Origin: Afifella aestuarii
GTDB lineage: Bacteria; Pseudomonadota; Alphaproteobacteria; Rhizobiales; Afifellaceae
Direction of reading: 5' to 3'
Length of the DNA: 64,000 nucleotides
Assembly (NCBI RefSeq): GCF_004023665.1
Contig: NZ_SAUF01000001.1
Coordinates: forward strand, 916,501-980,500
Under the pieces are notes generated by a model that saw only the letters and a program-made list of their open reading frames with translations, ran no database searches and had not been told where the DNA came from. This document shows positions 25,393 through 34,086 of this stretch, in pieces. Position 1 is the stretch's first letter, and every line of letters starts with the position of its first letter. Made by a program: the position numbers and the translations under genes.

Positions 25393-26727
25393 ATGGATGT
25401 GATGAACGTTCTTTTGCTGTTTTTGGAGCTGACCGTCTATTTCGCGGTCATGGCCGGTCTCTTCAGGCTTCGTCATCGGCTGGGGATCGGCATCTTCTTC
25501 TGCGCCCTCGGCGCCATGCATTTTTTGGAAACCTATCTGGCGGCGATCCTCTACGTGCCTTTCGCGGAGGGGACTGCAATTTCACCGGGCTCGACCGTTC
25601 TCTTCGCCGGCAAGCTTGTGCTCCTACTCCTCGTCTATATCCGCGAAGACGCTTCCACCGTTCGCCAGCCGATCTACGGGCTCCTCATCGGCAATTTCCT
25701 GACCGTCGCTCTCGTTTTCCTGGCGCGCCATCACATCGTCGCGCCGGCGACGGGGCAATTGCCGGATTTCAGCTTCATGAACGACATGGGCTGGCTGATG
25801 GTGTGGGGAACGGTGCTTCTGTTCGTCGACAGCATCCTCATCATCCTGCTTTACGAGCGGCTCGGCCGGATCATGCGGCAGAGCATTGGCCTGCGCATCG
25901 CGCTCTGCGCCATGGTGGTCCTCACCTTCGATCAGATCGGCTTCTATTCGGCGCTCTGGGCGCTTCTCGATGCGCCGATCGACGTTCTGGTCGGCGGCTG
26001 GCTCGCCAAGATGGTGACGGCCTGCATCTATGGGGTGCTTGCCTGGTTTTATCTGCGCTATCTCGAGCGCCCGCCGCTGGTGGCGCCGCGGCAGAAGCGG
26101 ATCTCCGACATTTTCGACATCCTCACATATCGGGAAAGATACGAGGATCTTCTGAAGCGGGTGGGACGGGACGAGCTGACCGGCGTTTTCGACCGCAGCC
26201 GGCTTCCGGGCGAAGGCAAGGATGCGCTCAACTGCACCCCCGAGGCGGGGCGGCCGTTCAGCGTGCTCGTTGTGGACATCGACGAGTTCAAGGCGATCAA
26301 CGACGATTTCGGCCATGCGTGCGGTGATCTCGTTCTCAAAGAGATGGCCGCGACGATGCAGGGCGTCCTGCGAAAGGAAGATGTGCTGGTGCGCTACGGG
26401 GGCGACGAGTTCGTCATCTGCTGCAACGACCTCGACCGCTGGGAGGCGACATCGCTTGGCGATCGGCTGATGCGCCGGGTTGCCGCGCTGCAATTGCCGC
26501 CGCTGGGCCGGCCGGTGACCGTCAGCATCGGCCATGCGACATCGCCCGATGAAGGGCGCACATTCGAGGAATTGTTCGCGGCCGCCGACCGGTCGCTTTA
26601 CCGGGCGAAGCGGCGGCGGCACGGGGAAAGCTCAAAGCTGCGGGCGGAAGGAGACCTTGCACGAGATCCGGGCGTGCAGCCTGACAGCGCTCAAGATCCC
26701 GAAGGCCTCGGGACCGAGCTCGTCTGA
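25393..26727 (+). CDS. Membrane diguanylate cyclase (GGDEF)
   Basis: A 444-residue protein. The first 235 residues contain about seven hydrophobic helices that form a sensor domain I cannot assign to a named class. A GGDEF domain follows and makes cyclic di-GMP from two GTP. The active-site motif is intact (GGDEF, 336-340), and an intact inhibitory I-site RxxD (Arg327-Asp330) lies exactly five residues before it, so product inhibition is expected. No EAL domain is present. ATG 25393 is chosen; a TTG at 25378 is also in frame. Confidence 0.92.
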   Translation: MDVMNVLLLFLELTVYFAVMAGLFRLRHRLGIGIFFCALGAMHFLETYLAAILYVPFAEGTAISPGSTVLFAGKLVLLLLVYIREDASTVRQPIYGLLIGNFLTVALVFLARHHIVAPATGQLPDFSFMNDMGWLMVWGTVLLFVDSILIILLYERLGRIMRQSIGLRIALCAMVVLTFDQIGFYSALWALLDAPIDVLVGGWLAKMVTACIYGVLAWFYLRYLERPPLVAPRQKRISDIFDILTYRERYEDLLKRVGRDELTGVFDRSRLPGEGKDALNCTPEAGRPFSVLVVDIDEFKAINDDFGHACGDLVLKEMAATMQGVLRKEDVLVRYGGDEFVICCNDLDRWEATSLGDRLMRRVAALQLPPLGRPVTVSIGHATSPDEGRTFEELFAAADRSLYRAKRRRHGESSKLRAEGDLARDPGVQPDSAQDPEGLGTELV

Positions 26728-26743
26728 GCCCTCGAATCTGCTG

Positions 26744-26977
26744 TCACCTGTGACTGGTGCGCTTGTGACTGGTGCGCTTGTGACCGGGGCTCTCTTGCTG
26801 GCAGATGGCTGCGCTTTCAGACTCGCTCGATGCGCGGCACGTCGGCGCCTCGTCGCTTTTCATCCATGCATCGACGCTGACCACGGCCGGCAGCCGAAGA
26901 TGGTGGAAACTCGCGTGGGCATAGCCCGCGACCGAGGCCAGCGTCAGCGCAGTGGCGACCAGAATGCGAAACAACAT
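26744..26977 (-). CDS. Small exported protein with repeat tail
   Basis: 77 residues with a clear Sec signal (MLFRILVATALTLASVAGYAHA). The rest is short and polar with two cysteines (APTCRASSESESAAIC), and the end repeats HKRTS, encoded by a 15-bp tandem repeat. It starts 33 bp after the stop of the cysteine-rich gene on the same strand, so the two may be one operon. I do not recognise a family; it could also be a chance frame. Confidence 0.5.
   Translation of the reverse strand: MLFRILVATALTLASVAGYAHASFHHLRLPAVVSVDAWMKSDEAPTCRASSESESAAICQQESPGHKRTSHKRTSHR
26749..26793. repeat. 15-bp tandem repeat, three copies
   Basis: TGTGACTGGTGCGCT occurs twice exactly (26749-26763, 26764-26778) and once diverged. 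It overlaps the 3' end of the small exported-protein gene. Confidence 0.9.
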
Positions 26978-27010
26978 TTGGAGCTCTGTCCGCTCGCCTT
27001 GTCGAAAGGC

Positions 27011-27523
27011 TCAATGATAGGTGCGGGCGATCTGTGGCTCAGATTCCGGTGGCTCAATCAGGCCCCGAACCACCTCGCACGGCACCGACATCAGCCGCTG
27101 GCCGTGTGAGTCGAGCGCCGATGCGAAGCCGAGCGCTGCCTCAAGCGGTTCGCGATGATCGGCAAAGCCGCAAAAACGCTCCAGACAATAATCGAGGCAG
27201 GAGCCGTCTCGATGCTGACAGGCGGCGATCATCGCTACGGCGAGACATTCGTCGCGGCAGATATGGGGGCAGCCTGAGCTGAAGCACTGGATCGGGTCCG
27301 TGCGCCAGAGGAAGACGGAGCGCACCCAATGGGCAAGCTGGGTGACGGAATGGCGTGCCGGGCCGTGACCGAATTTTTCGGAGAAGAGATTCCAAGCCTC
27401 GCTCCAATGCTCGATGTCGCCCGTCTGATAGCCGGCGACCCACAGCCTGAAGCCGTTGACCACGAGGGCTTCCGGAGGGCGCTTGAGATAGCCGCAGGCC
27501 CCGGCGAAAGGACATTCGTGCAT
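27011..27523 (-). CDS. Cysteine-rich protein of unknown function
   Basis: 170 residues with eleven cysteines and several histidines. The N-terminus has MHECPFAGAC. A central block holds eight cysteines (QCFSSGCPHICRDEC, then AACQHRDGSCLDYCLERFC), and one more lies near the end. The spacing suggests metal or iron-sulphur binding. No signal peptide is seen. CAGGAA precedes ATG 27523. I do not recognise the family. Confidence 0.7.
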   Translation of the reverse strand: MHECPFAGACGYLKRPPEALVVNGFRLWVAGYQTGDIEHWSEAWNLFSEKFGHGPARHSVTQLAHWVRSVFLWRTDPIQCFSSGCPHICRDECLAVAMIAACQHRDGSCLDYCLERFCGFADHREPLEAALGFASALDSHGQRLMSVPCEVVRGLIEPPESEPQIARTYH

Positions 27524-28022
27524 GGGCTATTCCTGTTCGCGGAGAGAGAGGTGTGTCGCTTGGAGACGCGCCCGAAGACGCGGCGCACGGGACGGTTCTG
27601 GGCCATCGGCCAAACCGGCTGCGTGAAGGAGGGGCGGATGCGCCTGATCCGCTGCGGTCGCGCAGAAAAATCTCATTTATTTCCTCCAATCGAAAGGGTT
27701 CAAGGCCCTGACATCAAAGGACGTTGCGACGGGTGTCGCGACCTTGCGAACGAACCAGAAGGCCCGAGCAAAATCAAACACTATGTTCTGGATCTATTCT
27801 AAAGAGAGCGGCGCTCCCTCGGAGTTCGGTTCGCGCGGCCAGAGCGTGGTGAAGGGCTCCGACACGTTGCTGAACCCGCGATTGCGGGTAGGCTTTCGTT
27901 AAGGTTTAGAGGCGTGGTTAATCTTCATAGTTAAGTGCTTCTTAAGTGATTGCGGCTAAACCTTGTCAACATCAGTGGGTGATTTCGGGCTGCCGGACGC
28001 GCCGCAAAAGACGAGGACCACT
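27524..28022. other. Intergenic region upstream of the outer-membrane gene
   Basis: About 500 bp with no gene that I can support; an open plus-strand frame across 27329-27802 is antisense to the cysteine-rich gene and has no coding features. The last 150 bp are AT-rich and carry a CtrA-type site and several TTAA motifs, which suggests the promoter of the downstream omp gene. Confidence 0.6.
27931..27945 (+). promoter_or_regulatory. CtrA-type binding site candidate
   Basis: TTAA-GTGCTTC-TTAA fits the alphaproteobacterial CtrA consensus TTAA-N7-TTAA. It lies 78 bp upstream of the outer-membrane protein start. CtrA control is inferred from the motif alone. Confidence 0.4.
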
Positions 28023-28880
28023 ATGTTGAAACGCGCCACTCTTGCGCTTGCTGCCAGCGTGACGGCCTTGACCACGGCACCGGCAGTTTTTGCTGCTGAT
28101 CTTCCGCTTCCGCCGATCGTCGAGCCAGAGCCGCTGCCGCCGGCCGCGCCTTCCTTCAGCGGCTGGTATTTGCGCGGTGACATCGGCATCACCAATCAGC
28201 GGGTCGACAAGATCACGAGCAGCCTCATCGATCAGGCGATCGCGAACGGCGACACCGTCAGCTTCGTCAATGATCCGGAATTCGACAGCGGCGGCTTCGC
28301 CGGCGTCGGTATCGGCTATCAGATCAATCCCTGGGCACGTGTGGACCTGACCGGCGAATATCGCGGCAAGACGAGCTTTTCCGCCTTCGACACCTATGTC
28401 GGCGCAGATCCGGCGTTCGTCGGCTCGAACGAATACGAGGCCATGAAGTCGGAATGGCTGTTCCTGGCTAACGCCTATGTCGATCTCGGCAGCTGGCACG
28501 GCTTCTCGCCCTATGTCGGCGCGGGTGTCGGCGCCTCGCGCAACACGATCAGCGGCATGCGGGACATCAACACGCCGAACGGCTACACGTCCTATGGTGG
28601 CGATCACAGCGAGTGGAATCTCGCCTGGGCGCTGCATGCCGGTGTCGCCTATCAGGTCACACCCAATCTCGCGCTCGATCTCGGCTATCGCTACGTCAAT
28701 CTCGGTGACGCGGAATCGGCCGACATGGTCGGCTACGACGGCAACAACGACAACGTGAACCCGATCAAGTTCAAGGACATCGATTCCCACGATGTGAAGC
28801 TCGGCGTGCGCTACACCTTCGGGGGGCCGGCCGCCGAACCTGACCCGTATTACGGCGAGCCTGCCGTCGTTAAGTACTGA
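28023..28880 (+). CDS. Outer-membrane beta-barrel protein, Omp25/Omp31-like
   Basis: A 285-residue protein with a Sec signal ending VFAAD. A proline-rich linker and then an eight-stranded-type barrel follow (FSGWYLRGDIGI, GIGYQINPWARVDLTGEYRGK, SPYVGAGVGASRNTI, NLALDLGYRYVNLGD, HDVKLGVRYTFG). Rhizobial and Brucella surface proteins share this pattern. The barrel normally ends in an aromatic residue; here about 18 residues (AAEPDPYYGEPAVVKY) follow the final strand. ATG 28023 follows GACGAGGA. Confidence 0.88.
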   Translation: MLKRATLALAASVTALTTAPAVFAADLPLPPIVEPEPLPPAAPSFSGWYLRGDIGITNQRVDKITSSLIDQAIANGDTVSFVNDPEFDSGGFAGVGIGYQINPWARVDLTGEYRGKTSFSAFDTYVGADPAFVGSNEYEAMKSEWLFLANAYVDLGSWHGFSPYVGAGVGASRNTISGMRDINTPNGYTSYGGDHSEWNLAWALHAGVAYQVTPNLALDLGYRYVNLGDAESADMVGYDGNNDNVNPIKFKDIDSHDVKLGVRYTFGGPAAEPDPYYGEPAVVKY

Positions 28881-28918
28881 AGCTCCAGTCCTGAGCCTCT
28901 CTCTGGCTCTGCTCCAGG

Positions 28919-28943
28919 AACGGGTCGGCTTTGCCGGCCCGTT
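28919..28943 (+). terminator. Terminator of the omp gene
   Basis: AACGGGTCGGC and GCCGGCCCGTT form a stem with a TTT loop and one wobble pair, followed by TCGCGTTTTG. Confidence 0.75.
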
Positions 28944-29003
28944 TCGCGTTTTGCTGCCTTTTTCTCATGCCGCGCGGCAGAGGCCCTGACGCGCAGGCTT
29001 CGT

Positions 29004-29396
29004 TCAGCCCGGAGAGGGCGGCAGACGGCTCGGAGAGAAGAACGCGGCCAGGCGCCATGCAGCGAGCGTCGACAGGCCGGCGACGGCTGAACAGGCGCGC
29101 ACGACCGACCATGTCTCGATCGCGTGAAGCGGCACCTGCAGTGCGACGAGCGGCGAAATCGCAAAGAAGACGATGGCCGGGGCGAGAAGCCCGAAGAGGC
29201 CGAAGGCGAGCGCCAGTTTTGCAAGCAGGCTCGCCAGAAGAACCAGAAAAAACACGATCAGGACGATTGCGGCGAGCCGCTCTGCGAGGGGCGGCGTGCG
29301 CCATTTCCAGCTGACGGGATCATGCAGTTCCGCCACCGCGGCGCCGCACGCCAATGTGGCGGCCGAATAAAGCAGGAGCGTCACAGCGCCCGACAT
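29004..29396 (-). CDS. Small hydrophobic membrane protein
   Basis: 130 residues with four hydrophobic segments (AVTLLLYSAATLACGAAVAE, LAAIVLIVFFLVLLASLL, FGLLAPAIVFFAISPLVA, VRACSAVAGLSTLAAWRLAA). GGGGAAG lies upstream of ATG 29396. The frame stays open far upstream, antisense to serC, but only this part looks like protein. No family is recognised. Confidence 0.55.
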   Translation of the reverse strand: MSGAVTLLLYSAATLACGAAVAELHDPVSWKWRTPPLAERLAAIVLIVFFLVLLASLLAKLALAFGLFGLLAPAIVFFAISPLVALQVPLHAIETWSVVRACSAVAGLSTLAAWRLAAFFSPSRLPPSPG

Positions 29397-29584
29397 CACA
29401 TCTTCCCCAACCCGCGTCTCTGCCACCCCCGAAAGGATCGGATCGACGCTTCCCCGACGACACTCTTCTGAAAACGCATTCTCTATATTGAGGCAAGCGC
29501 GCAACAGACATGGCTGCTCTCCGGCGGCCCACAATAAGTCAGTTGCGTTGTCACCCCCATTTCTGTAAAGGCGGCGGCGGGACA

Positions 29585-29627
29585 CTCCGCCCCAACGCGG
29601 AGCGCCTATCTGAAAGGGTAGACTGAC
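29585..29627 (+). ncRNA. serC RNA motif candidate, 5' UTR of serC
   Basis: Two hairpins lie directly before the serC start: CTCCGC/GCGGAG (29585-29602) and CTATC/GGTAG with loop TGAAAG (29606-29621). A conserved serC RNA motif is known upstream of serC in alphaproteobacteria. The match is by position and general two-hairpin form; I could not test the consensus. Confidence 0.55.
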
Positions 29628-30803
29628 ATGACGATGATTTCGCAGCCGGCAGAGCGCCCGGCCAATCCCCGCTTTTCTTCTGGACCGACTGCCAAGCGCC
29701 CCGGTTGGACGCTTGATGCACTTTCCGACGCCTTCCTCGGCCGTTCGCACCGCTCCAAGGGCGGCAAGGCCAAGTTGAAGCAGGCGATCGAAGAAACCCG
29801 CGACATTCTCGGCGTTCCCGCCGACTACAAAATCGGCATCGTGCCCGCCTCCGATACCGGCGCCGTGGAAATGGCGCTGTGGTCGATGCTCGGCGCCCGT
29901 GGCGTCGACGTTCTTGCCTGGGAGAGCTTCGGCTCCGGCTGGGTGACGGACGTCGTCAAACAGCTGAAACTCGAAGATACGCGCACGCTCAAGGCCGAGT
30001 ATGGCGCGCTCGTCGACCTCGGAGAGGTCGATTTCAAGCGCGATGTGGTCTTCACCTGGAACGGCACGACCTCTGGCGTGCGCGTGCCCGATGGCGAATG
30101 GATCCCGGCCGACCGTGAGGGGCTGACGATCTGCGATGCCACCTCCGCCGCCTTTGCGCAGAAGCTGCCGTTCGACAAGCTCGATGTGGTCACCTTCTCC
30201 TGGCAGAAGGTCCTGGGCGGCGAGGCGCAGCACGGCATGCTGATCCTGTCGCCGCGCGCGGTGGAACGGCTTGAGAGCTATACGCCCGCCTGGCCGATGC
30301 CGAAGATCTTCCGCATGGTGAAGGGCGGCAAACTCAACGCCGAGATCTTCGAAGGCGCGACGATCAACACGCCCTCGATGCTCGCCGTGGAAGATTATCT
30401 CGACGGGCTCGCCTGGGCCCGGTCCGTCGGCGGCCTCAACGGCCTCGTCGGCCGCGCCGATGCGAATTTCGCCGTCATTTCCGACTGGGTGGCGAAGACC
30501 CCCTGGGTCGATTTCCTGGCGCATGAACCGGCGATCCGCTCCAACACCTCCGTCTGCCTTGTCATCGTCGACGATGAGGTGAAGGCGCTTTCCGAGGCCG
30601 AGCAGGCCGCCTTTGCCAAGGCGCTGACTTCCCGTCTCGACAAGGAAGGCGTCGCTTTCGACATCGGCGCCTATCGCGATGCGCCGGCCGGTCTCCGCAT
30701 CTGGTGCGGCGGAACGGTCGAAAAGGCCGATCTGGAAAAGCTGACGCCCTGGCTCGACTGGGCCTTCGCCACGGAAAAGAGCGCGCTCAAGAAAGCCGCC
30801 TGA
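29628..30803 (+). CDS. serC: Phosphoserine aminotransferase
   Basis: A 391-residue PLP enzyme that converts 3-phosphohydroxypyruvate and glutamate to 3-phosphoserine in serine synthesis; it may also serve pyridoxal phosphate synthesis. It is of the alphaproteobacterial/archaeal-like form ([15 protein letters not shown]). The PLP lysine is Lys194 in [11 protein letters not shown]. It is followed by serA, so both early serine genes are together. The two UTR hairpins upstream may control it. Confidence 0.95.
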   Translation: MTMISQPAERPANPRFSSGPTAKRPGWTLDALSDAFLGRSHRSKGGKAKLKQAIEETRDILGVPADYKIGIVPASDTGAVEMALWSMLGARGVDVLAWESFGSGWVTDVVKQLKLEDTRTLKAEYGALVDLGEVDFKRDVVFTWNGTTSGVRVPDGEWIPADREGLTICDATSAAFAQKLPFDKLDVVTFSWQKVLGGEAQHGMLILSPRAVERLESYTPAWPMPKIFRMVKGGKLNAEIFEGATINTPSMLAVEDYLDGLAWARSVGGLNGLVGRADANFAVISDWVAKTPWVDFLAHEPAIRSNTSVCLVIVDDEVKALSEAEQAAFAKALTSRLDKEGVAFDIGAYRDAPAGLRIWCGGTVEKADLEKLTPWLDWAFATEKSALKKAA

Positions 30804-30919
30804 CCTTTTCTTCGCCTGCGGGACAAGCGCCCGCGGGCGCTTCCCCGATCTTTCACGAATTGACCGGCCTCCGGCGTGTCGAAACGACCACCGCAGCAGG
30901 CCCGACGAGGATTTTCGCC

Positions 30920-32509
30920 ATGAGCAAACCCCGCGTACTCATTTCCGACGCCCTTTCCGAAACCGCTGTCGCCATCTTTCGCGACCGCGGAGTGGACGTC
31001 GATTTTCAGCCTGCCCTCGGCAAGGACAAGGATGCGCTGATCGCCGCCATCGGTGAGTATGACGGTCTCGCCATCCGCTCCGCCACCAAGGTGACCGACA
31101 AGGTGATCGCCGCTGCCAACAAGCTGCGGGTCATCGGACGGGCCGGCATCGGCGTCGACAATGTCGATATCCCGGCGGCGACGGCCAAGGGCATCATCGT
31201 GATGAACACGCCCTTCGGCAATTCCATCACCACGGCCGAGCATGCGATCGCCATGATGTTCGCCTGCGCCCGCCAGATCCCGAAGGCCGATGCTTCGACC
31301 CAGGCCGGCAAATGGGAAAAGTCGAAGTTCATGGGTGTCGAGATCACCGGCAAGACGCTCGGCATCATCGGTTGCGGCAATATCGGTTCCGTCGTGGCGC
31401 GCCGGGCGCTCGGGCTTTCCATGCGCGTGGTCGCCTATGACCCGTTCCTGTCGGAAGACCGGGCGGCCGATCTCGGTGTCGAAAAGGTCGAGCTCGACGA
31501 GCTGTTCCGGCGTGCCGATTTCATCACGTTGCACACGCCGCTGACCGACCGGACGCGCAACGTCATCAATGCCGATGCGATCGCCAAGATGCGCGACGGC
31601 GTGCGCATCATCAATTGCGCGCGCGGCGGGCTGATCGACGAGCAGGCGCTGCGCGATGCGCTCGACGGCGGCAAGGTGGCGGCTGCGGGCGTCGACGTCT
31701 TCGCCCAGGAGCCGGCGAAGGAAAACGTGCTCTTCGGTGCGCCGAATGTCGTCTGCACGCCGCATCTTGGAGCTTCCACGATGGAAGCGCAGGAGAATGT
31801 GGCCCTGCAGGTCGCCGAGCAGATGGCCGATTACCTGACGACCGGTGCGGTGACGAACGCCCTCAACATGCCGTCGATTTCGGCCGAAGAGGCGCCGCGG
31901 CTCACGCCCTTCGTCAAGCTTGCCGAACAGCTCGGCTCGTTTGCCGGTCAGCTGACGGAGACGGGCGTGCGCCGGGTCCGCATCGAATATGAGGGCACGG
32001 TTGCGGAGATGAACACCAAGGCGCTGACCTCTGCGGCGCTGACGGGCTTCCTGCAGCCGCTGCTGCAGTCCGTCAACATGGTCTCCGCGCCGGCCGCCGC
32101 CAAGGAGCGCGGCATTCAGGTGGAAGAGACGCGCCGCGAACAGCACGGTGCCTACGAAACCTATATCCGCCTCACCGTCGTGACCGACAAGCAGGAACGC
32201 TCCGTCGCCGGGACGGTCTTCGCCGACGGCAAGCCCCGCATCATCCAGATCAAGGGCATCAATATGGAGGCGGAGCTGTCGGAGCTGATGCTCTACATCA
32301 CCAACAACGACAGGCCGGGCTTCATCGGCCGAATCGGCACGCTCCTCGGTGAGAACGGCATCAACATCGCCCGCATGCAGTTCGGCCGCGACTTCGAGGG
32401 CGGCAACGCGATCGCCCTCGTTTCGGTCGACCACAAGATCTCGCCGGAGCTGATGGAGGCGATCAACCGGATCGAGAACGTGCAGCAGGTGAAGCCGCTC
32501 GTCTTCTGA
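30920..32509 (+). CDS. serA: D-3-phosphoglycerate dehydrogenase
   Basis: A 529-residue NAD enzyme that commits 3-phosphoglycerate to serine synthesis. The nucleotide-binding domain has LGIIGCGNIGSVVARRA, and the catalytic core has NCARGGLIDEQAL and TPHLGASTMEAQENVA. The long C-terminus holds the intervening ASB domain and an ACT domain (LMLYITNNDRPGFIGRIGTLL), which usually gives serine feedback control. It starts 116 bp after serC. Confidence 0.97.
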   Translation: MSKPRVLISDALSETAVAIFRDRGVDVDFQPALGKDKDALIAAIGEYDGLAIRSATKVTDKVIAAANKLRVIGRAGIGVDNVDIPAATAKGIIVMNTPFGNSITTAEHAIAMMFACARQIPKADASTQAGKWEKSKFMGVEITGKTLGIIGCGNIGSVVARRALGLSMRVVAYDPFLSEDRAADLGVEKVELDELFRRADFITLHTPLTDRTRNVINADAIAKMRDGVRIINCARGGLIDEQALRDALDGGKVAAAGVDVFAQEPAKENVLFGAPNVVCTPHLGASTMEAQENVALQVAEQMADYLTTGAVTNALNMPSISAEEAPRLTPFVKLAEQLGSFAGQLTETGVRRVRIEYEGTVAEMNTKALTSAALTGFLQPLLQSVNMVSAPAAAKERGIQVEETRREQHGAYETYIRLTVVTDKQERSVAGTVFADGKPRIIQIKGINMEAELSELMLYITNNDRPGFIGRIGTLLGENGINIARMQFGRDFEGGNAIALVSVDHKISPELMEAINRIENVQQVKPLVF

Positions 32510-32559
32510 CGCGCTTCGATGCCCGATCGGCGGCCGGCCTGACCGGCCGCCATCATGCG

Positions 32560-32596
32560 AGAGCCGGCGCCGCTATGCGGGGTCCGGCTCTTTTGC
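32560..32596 (+). terminator. Terminator after serA
   Basis: AGAGCCGG and CCGGCTCT form an 8-bp stem that encloses a GC-rich loop and is followed by TTTTGCT. A second perfect 9-bp hairpin lies just before it at 32529-32551. Confidence 0.75.
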
Positions 32597-32749
32597 TGCC
32601 CGCAGGCCCCGGCACGGGCGGCGCTCACCGCCATGCCCTGCACCTCAGACAGGGCCGCCATCCGCTGCAACGCTTGACGGAAGGGGCCAAAGCAGGGCAC
32701 TCGCGGTAGGAATTCCTGAAAGACGCTGGACGCAGAAAGGCCTCGTGTC

Positions 32750-34045
32750 ATGGCCAATGTGGTGGTTGTCGGCTCGCAATGGGGCGACGAAGGTAAGGGC
32801 AAGATCGTCGACTGGCTGTCGGAGCGCGCCGATGTGGTGGTGCGTTTTCAAGGCGGCCACAATGCCGGTCATACGCTCGTCATCGATGGCGTGTCGTTCA
32901 AGCTGAGCTTGCTGCCCTCCGGAGTGGTGCGACCGGGCAAGCTTGCCGTCATCGGCAACGGCGTTGTGCTCGACCCGCACGCCTTGATTGCGGAGATCGA
33001 CCGCCTCGCCGAGCAGGGTGTGACCGTGACGCCCGAGACGCTCCGCATCGCCGATAATGCCGCCCTCATCCTGTCGCTGCACCGTCGTCTCGACGGGCTC
33101 AGGGAGAATGCCGCCGCGCCCGAGGCGAAGATCGGCACGACCCAGCGCGGCATCGGGCCGGCCTATGAGGACAAGGTCGGCAGGCGCTCGATCCGGGTCA
33201 TGGACCTTACCGAACCCGAGACGCTGCCGGCCAAAATCGATCGGCTTCTCGTCCACCACAACGCGCTTCTGAAAGGCCTCGGCGAGCCGGAAGTCTCGCG
33301 CGAGGACATTCTTGCCGAGCTCGAGGAAGTGCGCGAACGGGTCATCCCGTTCTGCGATACCGTGTGGGCATTGCTCGATGCGCGGCGCAAGGCGGGCGAT
33401 CGCATTCTCTTCGAGGGGGCGCAGGGCGCGCTCCTCGACATTGATCACGGCACCTACCCCTATGTCACCTCCTCGAACACGGTGGCGGGACAGGCCTCGG
33501 CCGGGTCGGGGATCGGGCCTTCGGCGCTCGATTACGTGCTCGGAATCACCAAGGCCTACACGACCCGGGTCGGGGAGGGGCCGTTCCCGACCGAAGACAA
33601 AGGCGAGATCGGCAATTTCCTCGGCGAGCGCGGCCGCGAATTCGGCACCGTCACGGGCCGCAAGCGGCGTTGCGGCTGGTTCGATGCGGCGCTCGTGCGC
33701 CAGACGGTCAAGGTCTCCGGCATCGACGGCATCGCCTTGACGAAGCTCGACGTGCTCGACGGCCTGAACGAGATCAAAGTCTGCGTGGGCTACGAGGTGG
33801 ATGGCCGCCGCGTGTCCTGGCTGCCGGCGGGCGCTGCGGCCCAGGCGCGGTTAAAGCCGATCTACGAAAGCCTCGAAGGCTGGCAGGAATCGACAGCCGG
33901 CGCACGAAGCTGGGTCGATCTTCCCGCTCAGGCGGTGAAATACGTCCGGCGCATCGAAGAACTCATCGAAGCTCCGGTCGCTCTTCTGTCGACGAGTCCG
34001 GAACGAGCCGATACGATCCTTGTCCGTGATCCATTTCAGGACTAA
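32750..34045 (+). CDS. purA: Adenylosuccinate synthetase
   Basis: A 431-residue enzyme that joins IMP and aspartate with GTP to give adenylosuccinate, the first step to AMP. The N-terminal [20 protein letters not shown] is the GTP-binding signature, and GHNAGHT and the catalytic [14 protein letters not shown] follow. Its length is normal for the family. Confidence 0.97.
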   Translation: MANVVVVGSQWGDEGKGKIVDWLSERADVVVRFQGGHNAGHTLVIDGVSFKLSLLPSGVVRPGKLAVIGNGVVLDPHALIAEIDRLAEQGVTVTPETLRIADNAALILSLHRRLDGLRENAAAPEAKIGTTQRGIGPAYEDKVGRRSIRVMDLTEPETLPAKIDRLLVHHNALLKGLGEPEVSREDILAELEEVRERVIPFCDTVWALLDARRKAGDRILFEGAQGALLDIDHGTYPYVTSSNTVAGQASAGSGIGPSALDYVLGITKAYTTRVGEGPFPTEDKGEIGNFLGERGREFGTVTGRKRRCGWFDAALVRQTVKVSGIDGIALTKLDVLDGLNEIKVCVGYEVDGRRVSWLPAGAAAQARLKPIYESLEGWQESTAGARSWVDLPAQAVKYVRRIEELIEAPVALLSTSPERADTILVRDPFQD

Positions 34046-34086
34046 GCCTTGCCGTTAATCCACGGTTACACAGTTCTTCAAGCGTT

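Noticed and set aside
29397-30524. Long minus-strand open frame continuous with the small membrane-protein gene
   Set aside because: It runs antisense through serC, and the translation is arginine/histidine-rich shadow sequence. Only the C-terminal 130 residues (29004-29396) look like a protein.
30671-32434. 587-codon minus-strand open frame
   Set aside because: Antisense to serA and the end of serC; its length comes from the GC-rich third codon positions of the real genes.
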